DNA of 64,000 nt from Microbacterium sulfonylureivorans. GTDB lineage: Bacteria > Actinomycetota > Actinomycetes > Actinomycetales > Microbacteriaceae. Location of the stretch: NCBI RefSeq assembly GCF_003999995.1, contig NZ_RJAD01000001.1:930001-994000 (forward strand). Direction: 5' to 3'. The notes under the pieces are model-generated. The model had not been told where the DNA came from. It worked only from the letters and a program-made list of their open reading frames with translations, and made no database searches. Positions 41,017 through 49,559 of the stretch are shown piece after piece (position 1 is the first letter of the stretch; each line of letters begins with the position of its first letter). The position numbers and the translations under genes were made by a program.

Positions 41017-42780
41017 TCAGCCTCTCGGCGCGGAGCCCGCCGTGGTGTGGGTGTTGGTGCGGGGGGTGGTGTCCGTCGCTGCGTCGGTGCGCAGCCATGC
41101 GGTGGCGTTGCCCGGGAGGGCGCCGTGCTCGAGCGGCGAGCTCGAGAGAAGGAGGCCCGCGTCCGTCGGAAGGGCCACGGGATCGTCGCCGGTGTTCACG
41201 ACGCACGCGAACCCGGGTCCGCGGCGGAAGGCGAGCACGTCGGCATGGCCGGCCACGACGTCGTCCCACCAGTCGAGCGGGCCGTCGCCGAGCTCGGGCA
41301 GCTCGCGCCGCAGGCGCAGGGCGTCGCGGTACAGGTTCAGCGTCGACGCGGGGTCGGCCTGCTGCGCCTCGATGCTCAGCCCCTCCCACGTCGCGGGCTG
41401 CGGCAGCCACGGCGCCGAGCCCTCGGGACCGAAGCCGAAGGGGCTCGCGCCCCCCGACCACGGCAGCGGAACGCGGCATCCGTCCCGACCCGGATCGGTG
41501 CCTCCCGAGCGGAAGTGCATCGGATCCTCGATGAGCTCGAGCGGGAGATCCTCGACCTCGGGCAGGCCGAGTTCGTCGCCCTGGTAGATGTAGAGGCTGC
41601 CCGGAAGCGCCGCGACGAGCAGCGCCGCCGCCCGCGCCCGGTGCAGGCCGAGCTGCGGATCGGTCGGAACGCCGAACCGCTTCCTGAGGAACGCGAATCC
41701 GGTGTCGTCGCGACCGTAGCGCGTGACCGGTCGCGTGACGTCGTGGTTCGACAGCACCCAGGTGCTCGGGGCGCCGACAGGGGCATGCGCGGCGAGGGTG
41801 GCCGAGATCGATTCGCGGAAGGATGCCGCCCCCCACGGCCGCGCGAGGAAGTCGAAGTTGAACGCGGTGTGCATCTCGTCGGGGCGCAGGTACGCGGTGA
41901 ACCGGTCGATGTCGGGCACCCAGATCTCACCGACGAGCACGCGCGTGCCGGGGTACGAGTCGGCGACCGCCCGCCATGAGCGGTACACCTCGTGCAGCTC
42001 GTCGCGGTCCTCGGTGGGGTGCTCGCCGGGACCCTGCTTCTCACCGACCTCGGGCAGGTCGGGATCCTTGATCAGCAGGGCCGCCGAGTCGATGCGCACC
42101 CCCGCGACGCCGCGGTCGAACCAGAAGGCGAGGATGTCCTCGTGCTCGCGGCGCACATCGGGGTGGTTCCAGTTCAGGTCGGGCTGCTCGGGCGTGAACA
42201 TGTGGAGGTACCACTCCCCCGGCGTTCCGTCGGGGTTCGTCGTGCGCGTCCACGTCTCGCCCTGGAAGCTCGACACCCAGTGCGTCGGAATCTCGGATCC
42301 GTCCTCGCCCTTGCCGGGGTGGAACCAGAAGCGCTCCCGCTCGGGGCTGCCCGGGCCGGCGGCGAGCGCCGCCTGGAACCACGGGTGCTGATCGGAGACG
42401 TGGTTCGGAACGACGTCGATGATGGTGCGGATGCCGAGTGCCAGCGCCTCCGCGATGAGCGCCTCGGCCTCGGCGAGGGTGCCGAACCGCGGGTCGATGT
42501 CGCGGTAGTCCTGCACGTCGTACCCCCCGTCGGCGAGCGGGCTCGGGTACCAGGGGTTGAACCAGATCGCGTCGACGCCGAGGTCCTTCAGATACCCGAG
42601 GTGGGCCCGCACTCCAGCGAGGTCGCCCGTGCCGTCGCCGTTGCCGTCAGCGAAGCTGCGCACGTAGACCTGGTAGATAACGGCGGAGCGCCACCACAGC
42701 GGGTCGGCGACTGAGGGCGTGCGGGCCGCGTCGGCGTGACCCGCTCGGGTGAGGACGTCGCTGTCCACGGAACTCCTCAT
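41017..42780 (-). CDS. GH13 alpha-glucosidase (oligo-1,6-/alpha-glucosidase type)
   Basis: 587 aa from ATG 42780; upstream ATGs in the same frame fall in the operator region. No signal peptide. The (beta/alpha)8 barrel shows VVPNHVSD (region I, about 123-130), GVRIDSAA with nucleophile Asp231, LVGEIWV with acid/base Glu285 and SNHDVTR with Asp347. GYDVQDYRDIDP is typical of the GH13_23/30 alpha-glucosidases. It splits imported alpha-glucosides in the cytoplasm. It leads the operon with the binding protein 32 nt downstream, like agl systems of other actinobacteria. Confidence 0.93.
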   Translation of the reverse strand: MRSSVDSDVLTRAGHADAARTPSVADPLWWRSAVIYQVYVRSFADGNGDGTGDLAGVRAHLGYLKDLGVDAIWFNPWYPSPLADGGYDVQDYRDIDPRFGTLAEAEALIAEALALGIRTIIDVVPNHVSDQHPWFQAALAAGPGSPERERFWFHPGKGEDGSEIPTHWVSSFQGETWTRTTNPDGTPGEWYLHMFTPEQPDLNWNHPDVRREHEDILAFWFDRGVAGVRIDSAALLIKDPDLPEVGEKQGPGEHPTEDRDELHEVYRSWRAVADSYPGTRVLVGEIWVPDIDRFTAYLRPDEMHTAFNFDFLARPWGAASFRESISATLAAHAPVGAPSTWVLSNHDVTRPVTRYGRDDTGFAFLRKRFGVPTDPQLGLHRARAAALLVAALPGSLYIYQGDELGLPEVEDLPLELIEDPMHFRSGGTDPGRDGCRVPLPWSGGASPFGFGPEGSAPWLPQPATWEGLSIEAQQADPASTLNLYRDALRLRRELPELGDGPLDWWDDVVAGHADVLAFRRGPGFACVVNTGDDPVALPTDAGLLLSSSPLEHGALPGNATAWLRTDAATDTTPRTNTHTTAGSAPRG

Positions 42781-42837
42781 CGTCGATAGAAAGACTCGAT
42801 GCGATGAATGTATTCGCGACATGTCGATTACGCAAGT

Positions 42838-42857
42838 CTTGTACAGAATCACGCAAG
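42838..42857. promoter_or_regulatory. CGCAAG-box operator upstream of GH13 operon
   Basis: CTTGTACAGAATCACGCAAG carries an inverted CTTG/CAAG pair. It shares CAGRATCRCGCAAG with the promoter of the LacI gene at 45670-45687, and another CGCAAG lies at 42831. This suggests that the nearby LacI regulator controls the GH13 operon. Confidence 0.6.
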
Positions 42858-42908
42858 ATCACGATTATGCAACGAGATCGAGGAGGTCACGGAGCGCTTG
42901 GGTGTTGT

Positions 42909-43018
42909 GCGGCATGCCCCACCGCTGCGCGGCATGCCCCGTCGGCCGAGACATTCCCCCGGCTGCGCGGCATGCCCCACCACTGCGCGGGATGCCCCGT
43001 CGGCCGAGACATTCCCCT
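42909..43018. repeat. 58-bp tandem duplication
   Basis: Two near-identical 58-bp units are arranged head to tail; for example GCATGCCCCAC starts at 42912 and 42970, and GTCGGCCGAGACATTCCCC at 42941 and 42999. The second unit also forms the left arm of the large palindrome that follows. Confidence 0.7.
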
Positions 43019-43078
43019 GGCGGGCTTCGCTCGCCTCCCGCCAAGCCCGATGCCAGCTCGGCCGACGGGACATCCCGC
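42987..43078. repeat. Large intergenic palindrome (element E3) with internal hairpin
   Basis: A 22-nt arm at 42987-43008 (starting GCGGGATGCCCC) is the inverted repeat of 43057-43078 with one mismatch. Between them TGGCGGG and CCCGCCA form an inner stem. This nested structure lies in the gap between the ThuA-domain gene's end and the GH13 promoter. Confidence 0.65.
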
Positions 43079-43189
43079 TCCGCTCGCTTGCGGGCGCCGA
43101 CGGGGCATCCGGAGCCGACCGGACGCGAATCGGCCGCGCCCTCAGGGGACGCGGCCGATTCGGATGGACGCGGGCGGAGCCGCGCGGAG

Positions 43190-44272
43190 TTACGGCAGGA
43201 GGGCCTCCTGCCACTCGATGAGGTCGGCGATCTTCTCGACCAGGACGGCATCCTGGAGGCCGTGAGCCTTGCGCGACGCCCGCTTCAGCGTGCTGATGGC
43301 GGAGTCGTGCTCACCGGCGTCGGCCGCGACCTCGGCCGCCTCGAGGGAGGCGGCGATGTCGGCCGAGAGCTTCTCGGCGCGCACCGATCCGGTCGAGAGT
43401 CCCTCGACGATGCCGCCGACCTCCCCGAAGGTGACGCAGTCGCCGCCGCCGGCGACGAGGCCCGCGGTCCACTCGATGCCGCCCAGGATGTGCTCGAGGA
43501 ACAGCGGATCGCTCCATGACACGTCGGTGTGACCCGCGGCCTCGTACCAGGAACGGCCGCCCTCGAAGTTGTGGCACCAGGCGATCGGGTGGTCCGCGCC
43601 CATCGCGCCGCTGCCCGGGTTGTACGTCGACTCGTCGAGGGTGATGAGCACGTGCACGTCTTCACGCGGGTTGACGGTGAAGTTGTACCACTCGTCGAAC
43701 CGGACCCACTCCGTCGGCAGCATCGTCGTCGACGGGTGTCCGGGGCTCTCGACGCGCATGGTCGCGGTCTGCTGCGCGGGGTGGTTGCGGAAGCGCGCAC
43801 TCCCTCCGGTCAGCTCGCTGTACCAGGGCACGGTGTGCATCGAGTCCGTCGCAGCGTGGAGCCCGACGTAGCCGCCGCCGGACCGGATGTACGACTGGAA
43901 CGCGGCGAGCTCGGAGTCGTTCAGAAGCCGCGGACGGGTGGGGTCGAGGTTGTTGGTGGCATCCACGGGCGACGCGAAGATGATCGTCGCGTACTTCGAG
44001 AGGTCCTCGCCCGACGTGAAGGGAGAGCTCGGGAGCGTCAGGGCCGGCTGGCGGCTGTCCCACACGTCGACCGTGAACCCGTTGTCCTCGCCGAGCTGGA
44101 TGACGGCATTGGTGGTGTCGTCGATGTGCGAGTGGCGGAAGCCGAGCGTCTGCCCGACGACCAGCACCTTGTACTCGTCGTCGGCGAACGCCGGGGCTGC
44201 GGCGATCCCCACGCTCAGCGTGAGGCCGAGGGCTGCCACGGCGGTGACGCCGGTGCGGATGTGTCTGTTCAT
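43190..44272 (-). CDS. Secreted ThuA-domain protein with helical C-terminal extension
   Basis: 360 aa. The signal peptide ends about AFA (residue 30). The ThuA-like glutamine-amidotransferase fold (about 34-260) shows VLVVGQTLGFRHSHIDDTT, YATIIFASPV, FQSYIRSGGGYVGLHAATD, HPIAWCHNFEGGRSWYEAAG and FLEHILGGIEWTAG. The tail (about 275-360) is helical, Ala/Glu-rich, and looks like a small association domain of secreted carbohydrate enzymes. ThuA proteins are linked to trehalose or other glycoside use, but their chemistry is unclear. It lies between the GH13 operon and its likely LacI regulator. Confidence 0.85.
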   Translation of the reverse strand: MNRHIRTGVTAVAALGLTLSVGIAAAPAFADDEYKVLVVGQTLGFRHSHIDDTTNAVIQLGEDNGFTVDVWDSRQPALTLPSSPFTSGEDLSKYATIIFASPVDATNNLDPTRPRLLNDSELAAFQSYIRSGGGYVGLHAATDSMHTVPWYSELTGGSARFRNHPAQQTATMRVESPGHPSTTMLPTEWVRFDEWYNFTVNPREDVHVLITLDESTYNPGSGAMGADHPIAWCHNFEGGRSWYEAAGHTDVSWSDPLFLEHILGGIEWTAGLVAGGGDCVTFGEVGGIVEGLSTGSVRAEKLSADIAASLEAAEVAADAGEHDSAISTLKRASRKAHGLQDAVLVEKIADLIEWQEALLP

Positions 44273-44641
44273 TCGGTCGTTTCTCCCCTTCGAGTGGACC
44301 TGCGGTCATCGACGACCGGAATATGTTGCTGTCGCCGACATATCTCCTCGCCGACGATAGGCGGGCTCCACGCAGGTGTCAACGATCGGGCGAGACACTC
44401 CCGGCACCGGTGGACGCACCTTTTGCCTGGCGGTTCCGGCGGGCGCGACCGGATGCGGCGGCCATCCCCCGTCGGCACGTTCGAACTCGGCGCCGGAGTC
44501 GCTCCCCATGATGCGCGACGCGCGATCAGCGCGCTGTCCGACCCGAATTCGGTCGAACATCCCCGCGGGAGTGCGCCGACCGTCGCGCCGGCAAGATGAG
44601 GCCGGATTAACCTTGCGCGCGCGGACTCGGCCCGACGAGAC
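44273..44641. other. Intergenic region between ThuA gene and lacI
   Basis: The region holds the promoter of the ThuA gene. The short open frames have no support. An ATATGT...ACATAT inverted repeat lies at 44321-44343. Confidence 0.5.
44321..44343. promoter_or_regulatory. Inverted repeat in ThuA gene promoter
   Basis: ATATGT (44321-44326) and ACATAT (44338-44343) are perfect inverted arms 11 nt apart, about 50 nt upstream of the ThuA gene start. It could be an operator; the regulator is unknown and the sequence differs from the CGCAAG boxes. Confidence 0.35.
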
Positions 44642-45649
44642 TCAGGCCGCGGCCGGGCCGGTCGACGCACGCAGGACGAGCTCCGGCTCGAACAGGAGCT
44701 CGTCGCCGGCTTCCGTCGTGCCGGCGATCTGCGACAAGAGGAGCTCGATCACGGTGCGACCCATCGACTCGATCGGCTGACGGACGGTCGTCAGTGGCGG
44801 CTCCGTGCAGCTCATCAGCGCCGAGTCGTCGAAACCCACGACGCTCACATCCTCGGGCACGCGCAGACCGGCCCTTCTGGCCGCCCGCACCGCACCGAGG
44901 GCGAGCGGGTCGCTCGCGCACACGATGGCCGTGGCACCGGCCGCGAAGAGGCGGGTGGCACCGGCCTGCCCCGATTCCAGCGAGTACAGCCCGCGCACCA
45001 CGAGGGCATCGTCGAGCGGTGCGCCCAGCCGCTCGAGGAGCGGGCGGGCCGCGGCGAGCTTGCGCTGCGACGGAATGTGGTCGAGCGGCCCGAGCAGCAT
45101 CCCGATACGCCGATGACCCAGCTGGTGGAGGTGCTGGATCGCCTGCTCCGCGGCTGCCGCGTCATCCGTCGACACGGTTGCGAAGTCGAGCGACGCGATG
45201 CGGGCGTTCACGAGCACCGTGGGAAGGTTCACCTGCCGCAGCCGCTCGTAGTGCTCGTGCGCGGCATCCGCCTGGCTGTAGTTGCCGCCCAGGAAGATCA
45301 CCCCGGAGACCTGCTGCTGCAGGAGGAGGTCGATGTAGTCCGACTCGGTGATCCCGCCCGAGTTCTGCGTGCACAGCAGGGGCGTGTAGCCGTTCTGGGT
45401 GAGCCCGCCGCCGATGATCTCGGCGAGCGCCGGGAAGATCGGGTTCTGCAGCTCGGGCAGCACGAGCCCCACGAGCCGGGCGCGTTCGCCTCGCAGCTTC
45501 GTCGGCCTCTCGTAGCCGAGCACGTCGAGCGCGGTGAGCACCGCCTGGCGCGTCGCATCGGACACCCCGGGCTTGTCGTTGAGAACGCGGCTGACGGTCG
45601 CTTCGCTGACCCCGACCTTGCGCGCCACTTCGGCGAGACGCTTCGACAT
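44642..45649 (-). CDS. LacI-family regulator (likely controls GH13 operon)
   Basis: 335 aa. The helix-turn-helix is LAEVARKVGVSEATVSRVLN, with hinge YERPTKLRGE. The sensor domain has GLVLPELQNPIFPALAEIIG and the C-terminal VVGFDDSALMSCTEPPLTTV. Its own promoter (45662-45697) has several CGCAAG/CTTGC boxes that recur before the GH13 gene, so it probably represses both. It lies on the same strand, separated from the operon by the ThuA-domain gene. Confidence 0.94.
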   Translation of the reverse strand: MSKRLAEVARKVGVSEATVSRVLNDKPGVSDATRQAVLTALDVLGYERPTKLRGERARLVGLVLPELQNPIFPALAEIIGGGLTQNGYTPLLCTQNSGGITESDYIDLLLQQQVSGVIFLGGNYSQADAAHEHYERLRQVNLPTVLVNARIASLDFATVSTDDAAAAEQAIQHLHQLGHRRIGMLLGPLDHIPSQRKLAAARPLLERLGAPLDDALVVRGLYSLESGQAGATRLFAAGATAIVCASDPLALGAVRAARRAGLRVPEDVSVVGFDDSALMSCTEPPLTTVRQPIESMGRTVIELLLSQIAGTTEAGDELLFEPELVLRASTGPAAA

Positions 45650-45661
45650 GCGCTCAGTGTA

Positions 45662-45697
45662 CGCAAGAACTTGCAGGATCGCGCAAGCCCCTGCAAG
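45662..45697. promoter_or_regulatory. CGCAAG/CTTGC operator cluster in lacI promoter
   Basis: CGCAAGAACTTGC (45662-45674), CTTGCAGGATCGCGCAAG (45670-45687) and a further TGCAAG overlap within 36 bp immediately upstream of the regulator. The 14-base core CAGRATCRCGCAAG is shared with 42844-42857. Confidence 0.6.
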
Positions 45698-45819
45698 CCG
45701 GTCGGGTGCCCTGGCGTGCCAACTCAGATCCGGGCGGCGGAGATTGGGCGGATGACTGTTCTCGGGGCCCCGGCCGAGGCACGCGACATGGCCCTGGCCG
45801 AAGCGGGGTCGGGCCCGGC

Positions 45820-45903
45820 GGCGGTGAAACGGACGGGAGGAATCCGCCGTCGAGCTCCCCGCAACGGGTCAGAAGGAGGATTCCTCCCCTCGGATTCACC
45901 GCC
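45820..45903. repeat. Intergenic inverted-repeat element E4
   Basis: GGGAGGAATCC (45835-45845) pairs perfectly with GGATTCCTCCC (45878-45888). The outer GGCGGTGAA (45820-45828) pairs with TTCACCGCC (45895-45903). The long hairpin lies between the divergent LacI and photolyase genes, 54 nt before the photolyase start. Confidence 0.6.
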
Positions 45904-45956
45904 CGGCGCTGTCAACCCCCGGCCGCCGGCACCGATCGCACGTCAGGATGGGAACC

Positions 45957-47309
45957 ATGCCGAGTCCGTCCATCGTGTGGTTCCGCGACGACCTCCGTCT
46001 GGCCGACAACCCGGCCCTTCGCGCGGCGATCGATCGGGACGAGCCGGTCATCGGCCTCTACGTCCTCGACGAGGAGTCGCCGGGCATCCGCGACCTGGGC
46101 GGGGCGGCGCGATGGTGGCTGCACGGCTCGCTGTCATCGCTGGCCGAGCGCCTCGCCGAGCGCGGCGGCAGGCTGGTGCTCCGGCGGGGCGCGGCGGCAC
46201 GGGTGGTCCGCGAAGCGGTGGCGGATGCCGCGGCCGGCGCCGTGTTCTGGAACCGACGCTACGGCGGGCCCGAACGGGAGGTCGATTCGGCGCTGAAGCA
46301 GTCCCTCCGTGCCGACGGGGTCGATGTCGCCTCGTTCGCCGGCTCGCTGCTGTTCGAGCCCTGGACCGTGACCACCGGCGCCGGCACCCACTTCTCGGTC
46401 TTCACGCCGTTCTGGCGCGCGTGTCTCGCACTCCCCGCGCCGCGGGCGCCGCTGCCCGAGCCCGTCGAGGTCGCGGGCATGACGCGGCTCGCCTCCGATG
46501 ACCTCGACGACTGGCACCTCCTGCCGCACTCCCCGGACTGGGCGGGAGGCCTCCGCGAGACCTGGGAGCCCGGCGAGCCGGCCGCCCGGCGACGGGTGCG
46601 GCAGTTCCTGCGGGACGACCTCGGCCGATACGACCGGGCGCGCGACGAGCCGGCCACCGGAGCGACGTCGCTCCTGTCACCGCGCCTCCGATGGGGCGAA
46701 GTGAGTCCGTTCACGGTGTGGCACGAGGCCGTCGAGGCGGGAGGCGCCGGCCGGTTCCTGTCCGAGCTCGGGTGGCGCGAGTTCGCGTGGCATACGCTGT
46801 TCCACTCCCCCGCGCTCGCGTCGGAGAACCTTCGGGCGGAGTTCGACGCGTTCCCCTGGCCGCGCCTGAGGCCTGCGCACCTCGAGGCCTGGCAGCGTGG
46901 TCGCACCGGCGTGCCCCTCGTCGATGCCGGCATGCGCGAGCTGTGGGCGACGGGCTACATGCACAACCGCGTGCGGATGGTGGCGGCATCCTTCCTCGTC
47001 AAGAACCTGCTCATCGACTGGCGGCGCGGCGAGGAGTGGTTCTGGGACACGCTGGTCGACGCGGATGCCGCGAACAACCCGTTCAACTGGCAATGGGTCG
47101 CCGGATCGGGCGCCGACGCGGCACCGTACTTCCGGATCTTCAACCCCGAGCTGCAGGCGAAGAAGTTCGATCCGGACGGCCACTACGTGCGGCAGTGGGC
47201 GCCCGAGCACCTCGCCGACGAGCCTCCCGAGCCGATCGTCGACCTGCGCGAGACCCGCACCGCCGCGCTGTCCGCCTACGAGCAGGTGAAGACCGCCGCG
47301 AGGCGGTGA
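45957..47309 (+). CDS. phr: Deoxyribodipyrimidine photolyase (cryptochrome/photolyase family)
   Basis: 450 aa from ATG 45957 (AGGA 8 nt upstream); an ATG at 45948 is also possible. The N-terminal alpha/beta antenna domain is SIVWFRDDLRLADNPALRAA. The FAD-binding helical domain has GATSLLSPRLRWGEVSP, WREFAWHTLFH, MRELWATGYMHNRVRMVAAS, and DADAANNPFNWQWVAGSGAD. It repairs cyclobutane pyrimidine dimers using light. Class I CPD type is most likely from the conserved Trp and Asn-rich motif region. Confidence 0.95.
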   Translation: MPSPSIVWFRDDLRLADNPALRAAIDRDEPVIGLYVLDEESPGIRDLGGAARWWLHGSLSSLAERLAERGGRLVLRRGAAARVVREAVADAAAGAVFWNRRYGGPEREVDSALKQSLRADGVDVASFAGSLLFEPWTVTTGAGTHFSVFTPFWRACLALPAPRAPLPEPVEVAGMTRLASDDLDDWHLLPHSPDWAGGLRETWEPGEPAARRRVRQFLRDDLGRYDRARDEPATGATSLLSPRLRWGEVSPFTVWHEAVEAGGAGRFLSELGWREFAWHTLFHSPALASENLRAEFDAFPWPRLRPAHLEAWQRGRTGVPLVDAGMRELWATGYMHNRVRMVAASFLVKNLLIDWRRGEEWFWDTLVDADAANNPFNWQWVAGSGADAAPYFRIFNPELQAKKFDPDGHYVRQWAPEHLADEPPEPIVDLRETRTAALSAYEQVKTAARR

Positions 47310-47341
47310 GACGTCCGCGCCCGCCGCGCCCCGTCGCGAGC

Positions 47342-47391
47342 GGGCATGGTTCGCACCAGAGCGCATTTCTCCGCCCGTGCGGAACATGCCC
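47342..47391. repeat. Intergenic inverted-repeat element E5
   Basis: GGGCATGGTTCGCAC (47342-47356) and GTGCGGAACATGCCC (47377-47391) are inverted copies matching at 13 of 15 bases, with a 20-nt loop. It lies 32 nt after the photolyase stop, between convergent genes, and may serve as terminator. Confidence 0.5.
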
Positions 47392-47483
47392 CTTCGAGGA
47401 AACGACGCCCGCTCGGGAAGATCACGTCGTGCCGGCAACCACGCCGTGCCGGGCGAACCGGGCCCTGCCGGCGAACGGGGGGG

Positions 47484-49550
47484 TCAGGCGGGGGCGGCTT
47501 CGACGCGGAGGACGAGAGCGTTGCCGGGGGTGAGGAGCGGCATCGGCAGCCCGACGCCGATGAGAGCCGAGCCGGTGAGCACGACCCCGGCGTCGAGCCA
47601 CGGGGGCGGAGCATCCTGCAGCACGGACGGCGGAGCCCCGACGTCGAGCATCGACACCCGGTAGCGTCGGGCGGGATCCAGGCCGGTCAGGCGCAGCGGC
47701 GCGGGGAGCGCAGCATCCGTCTCGCCCACGACCGCGTACGAGAAGAGCGCCCGCGAGAGGTCGGGCGCGACCACGCCGTGGACGAGCACGGCGTCGTCGG
47801 CGGCATCGACCCGCACGACTCGGCCGGAGTGCAGAAGCGCGCGGTGCTCGCGGTGCACGGAGATCCAGGCGCGCAGCGCGTCGAGGTCGTCGGCGGACAC
47901 CCGCGTGAGGTCGGACTCGATGCCCGCATGGCCGAACAGCGCGGTCGCGAGCCGGAAGCCGAGTCCTGAGACGCGGCCCGTCGTGTGGGCGTGCGCGTCG
48001 CCGACATGCGAGCCGAGGTACTCGGGCGGGATCACGATCCCCGTCCAGCGCTGGATCGCCTGGCGCACCAGCGGATCGTTGGTGTCGCTGGTCCACACGC
48101 GATCGACTCGTCGCAGGATCTCGAGGTCGATGCGTCCTCCGCCCGACGCGCACGACTCGATCTCGACGCCGGGGTGCGCCCCGCGCAGCCGGTCGAGCAG
48201 GCGGTAGAGACCGAGGACCTGCGGACGGGATGCCTCGACCAGCAGGTCGCGGTTGTGATCCCACTTGAGGTACGCGATCGGGTACTCGGACAGCAGGGCG
48301 TCGAGACGCTCGAACAGGTGCTGAGCGACCTCCGGCAGCGAGAGGTCGAGCACGTGCTGCCAGCGCCAGGTCACCGAATCGGGTGGGGTGAGGAGCCACT
48401 CGGGATGCTGCCGCGCGAGGTCGGAGTCGAGGCTCACCATCTCGGGCTCCACCCAGAGCCCGAACTCCATTCCCGCGGCGTTCACGCGCTCCGCGAGCGG
48501 GCCCAGGCCGTCGGGCCAGCGCTCGGGGTCGACCGTCCAGTCGCCGAGGGCGCGCCGGTCGTCGGTTCGGCCGAGGAACCAGCCGTCATCGAGCACGAAT
48601 CGCTCCACACCGACCTCGGCGGCGCGTTCGACGAGGGGTTCGAGCCGTTCGAGCGAGTGGTCGAAGTACACGGCCTCCCACGTGTTGAGCGTCACGGGGC
48701 GCGGCCGGTCGATCGTCGACCACGACCGGATCCAGGGATGCAGCCGGCCGGACAGCCCGTCGAGGCCGGCGCCCGACCACGTCGCGATGACGACCGGCGA
48801 CGCGTACTCCTCTCCCGGAGCCAGCGTCGTCGGCGCGAGGCGCTCGCCTGCTCCGAGCACGCTCGGCCCGAGGTCGGAGCGCTCGAACCACTGGCGCGTG
48901 TCGCCGCTCCAGGCGACGTGGGTGGCCCAGACCTCGCCGGATCCGAAGCCGAATCCGTCGGTGCCGGCGACCATCAGGAAGGGGTCGTCGTGCCCCCCGC
49001 GGCCGTGACGCGTCTCGCGCAGCCACACGCCATGACCGGGCCGCGCGCGCTGCGGACGGCGCTCGGCCGCCCAGCGCCCCGAGAAGTCGAGCACCTCCCG
49101 CGCGCGTTCGGGAACCGGCAGTGCGACCCCGACGCCGGTCAGCTCGACCGGCGCCTCACCGTCGTTGCGGACGACGTGCGAGACCAGGAGCACGCCCTGC
49201 GCCGTGAGCTCGAGGCGGGTCGTGATGACGGCATCCCGGATCGCGTTCACCGTGGTGACCACGTCGCCGTCGCGCGCTGTGTCGAGCTGCGTGGCGCGCT
49301 CGCGCACCCCGGCGACCGTGACGGCCGGATGCCCCGACCATCCGTCCGCGAGGGTCGGCAGCAGCGAGAACCGCAGCGGCACGTCGATCGAACTGGGGCC
49401 GACGGCGGGGACGATCGCATCTGCGAGGGCCGACAGGTCGGCGGAGTCGAGAGCGCCCAGGTCGCGGCCCCAGTGGACCACGACGGGAACGCCCGCGCCG
49501 CGGGAGTCGAGCACGAGGCCGACTCTCGCGGCGCGGAGGTGATGAATCAC
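47484..49550 (-). CDS. Alpha-galactosidase, GH36
   Basis: 688 aa from GTG 49550. There is no signal peptide. The N-terminal beta-supersandwich (about 1-280) is followed by a barrel with DDGWFLGR (about 321-328), LWVEPEMV, the nucleophile motif YLKWDHNRD (Asp431), ESCASGGGRID, and WTSDTND with probable acid/base Asp489. It removes alpha-1,6-galactose from oligosaccharides such as raffinose or melibiose. It is the last gene of the operon GH42, permease, permease, binding protein, GH36, 9 nt after the binding-protein stop. Confidence 0.94.
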   Translation of the reverse strand: MIHHLRAARVGLVLDSRGAGVPVVVHWGRDLGALDSADLSALADAIVPAVGPSSIDVPLRFSLLPTLADGWSGHPAVTVAGVRERATQLDTARDGDVVTTVNAIRDAVITTRLELTAQGVLLVSHVVRNDGEAPVELTGVGVALPVPERAREVLDFSGRWAAERRPQRARPGHGVWLRETRHGRGGHDDPFLMVAGTDGFGFGSGEVWATHVAWSGDTRQWFERSDLGPSVLGAGERLAPTTLAPGEEYASPVVIATWSGAGLDGLSGRLHPWIRSWSTIDRPRPVTLNTWEAVYFDHSLERLEPLVERAAEVGVERFVLDDGWFLGRTDDRRALGDWTVDPERWPDGLGPLAERVNAAGMEFGLWVEPEMVSLDSDLARQHPEWLLTPPDSVTWRWQHVLDLSLPEVAQHLFERLDALLSEYPIAYLKWDHNRDLLVEASRPQVLGLYRLLDRLRGAHPGVEIESCASGGGRIDLEILRRVDRVWTSDTNDPLVRQAIQRWTGIVIPPEYLGSHVGDAHAHTTGRVSGLGFRLATALFGHAGIESDLTRVSADDLDALRAWISVHREHRALLHSGRVVRVDAADDAVLVHGVVAPDLSRALFSYAVVGETDAALPAPLRLTGLDPARRYRVSMLDVGAPPSVLQDAPPPWLDAGVVLTGSALIGVGLPMPLLTPGNALVLRVEAAPA

Positions 49551-49559
49551 GCGGGGACT

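Larger units (their letters stand above)
42858..43189. other. Intergenic region between GH13 promoter and ThuA gene end
   Basis: No coding frame is convincing; all open frames read repeated CGGCATGCCCC motifs. The region holds the 58-bp duplication, the nested palindrome, and a further partial copy (GCCGACGGGGCATC near 43098). Confidence 0.6.

Noticed and set aside
42749..43519. Plus-strand frames over the 58-bp duplication
   Set aside because: They translate the repeat (CGMPRRP-like) and overlap the ThuA gene antisense; not credible proteins.
44269..44670. Small minus-strand open frames between lacI and the ThuA gene
   Set aside because: Arg/Pro-rich translations without ribosome-binding sites; they overlap promoter elements.
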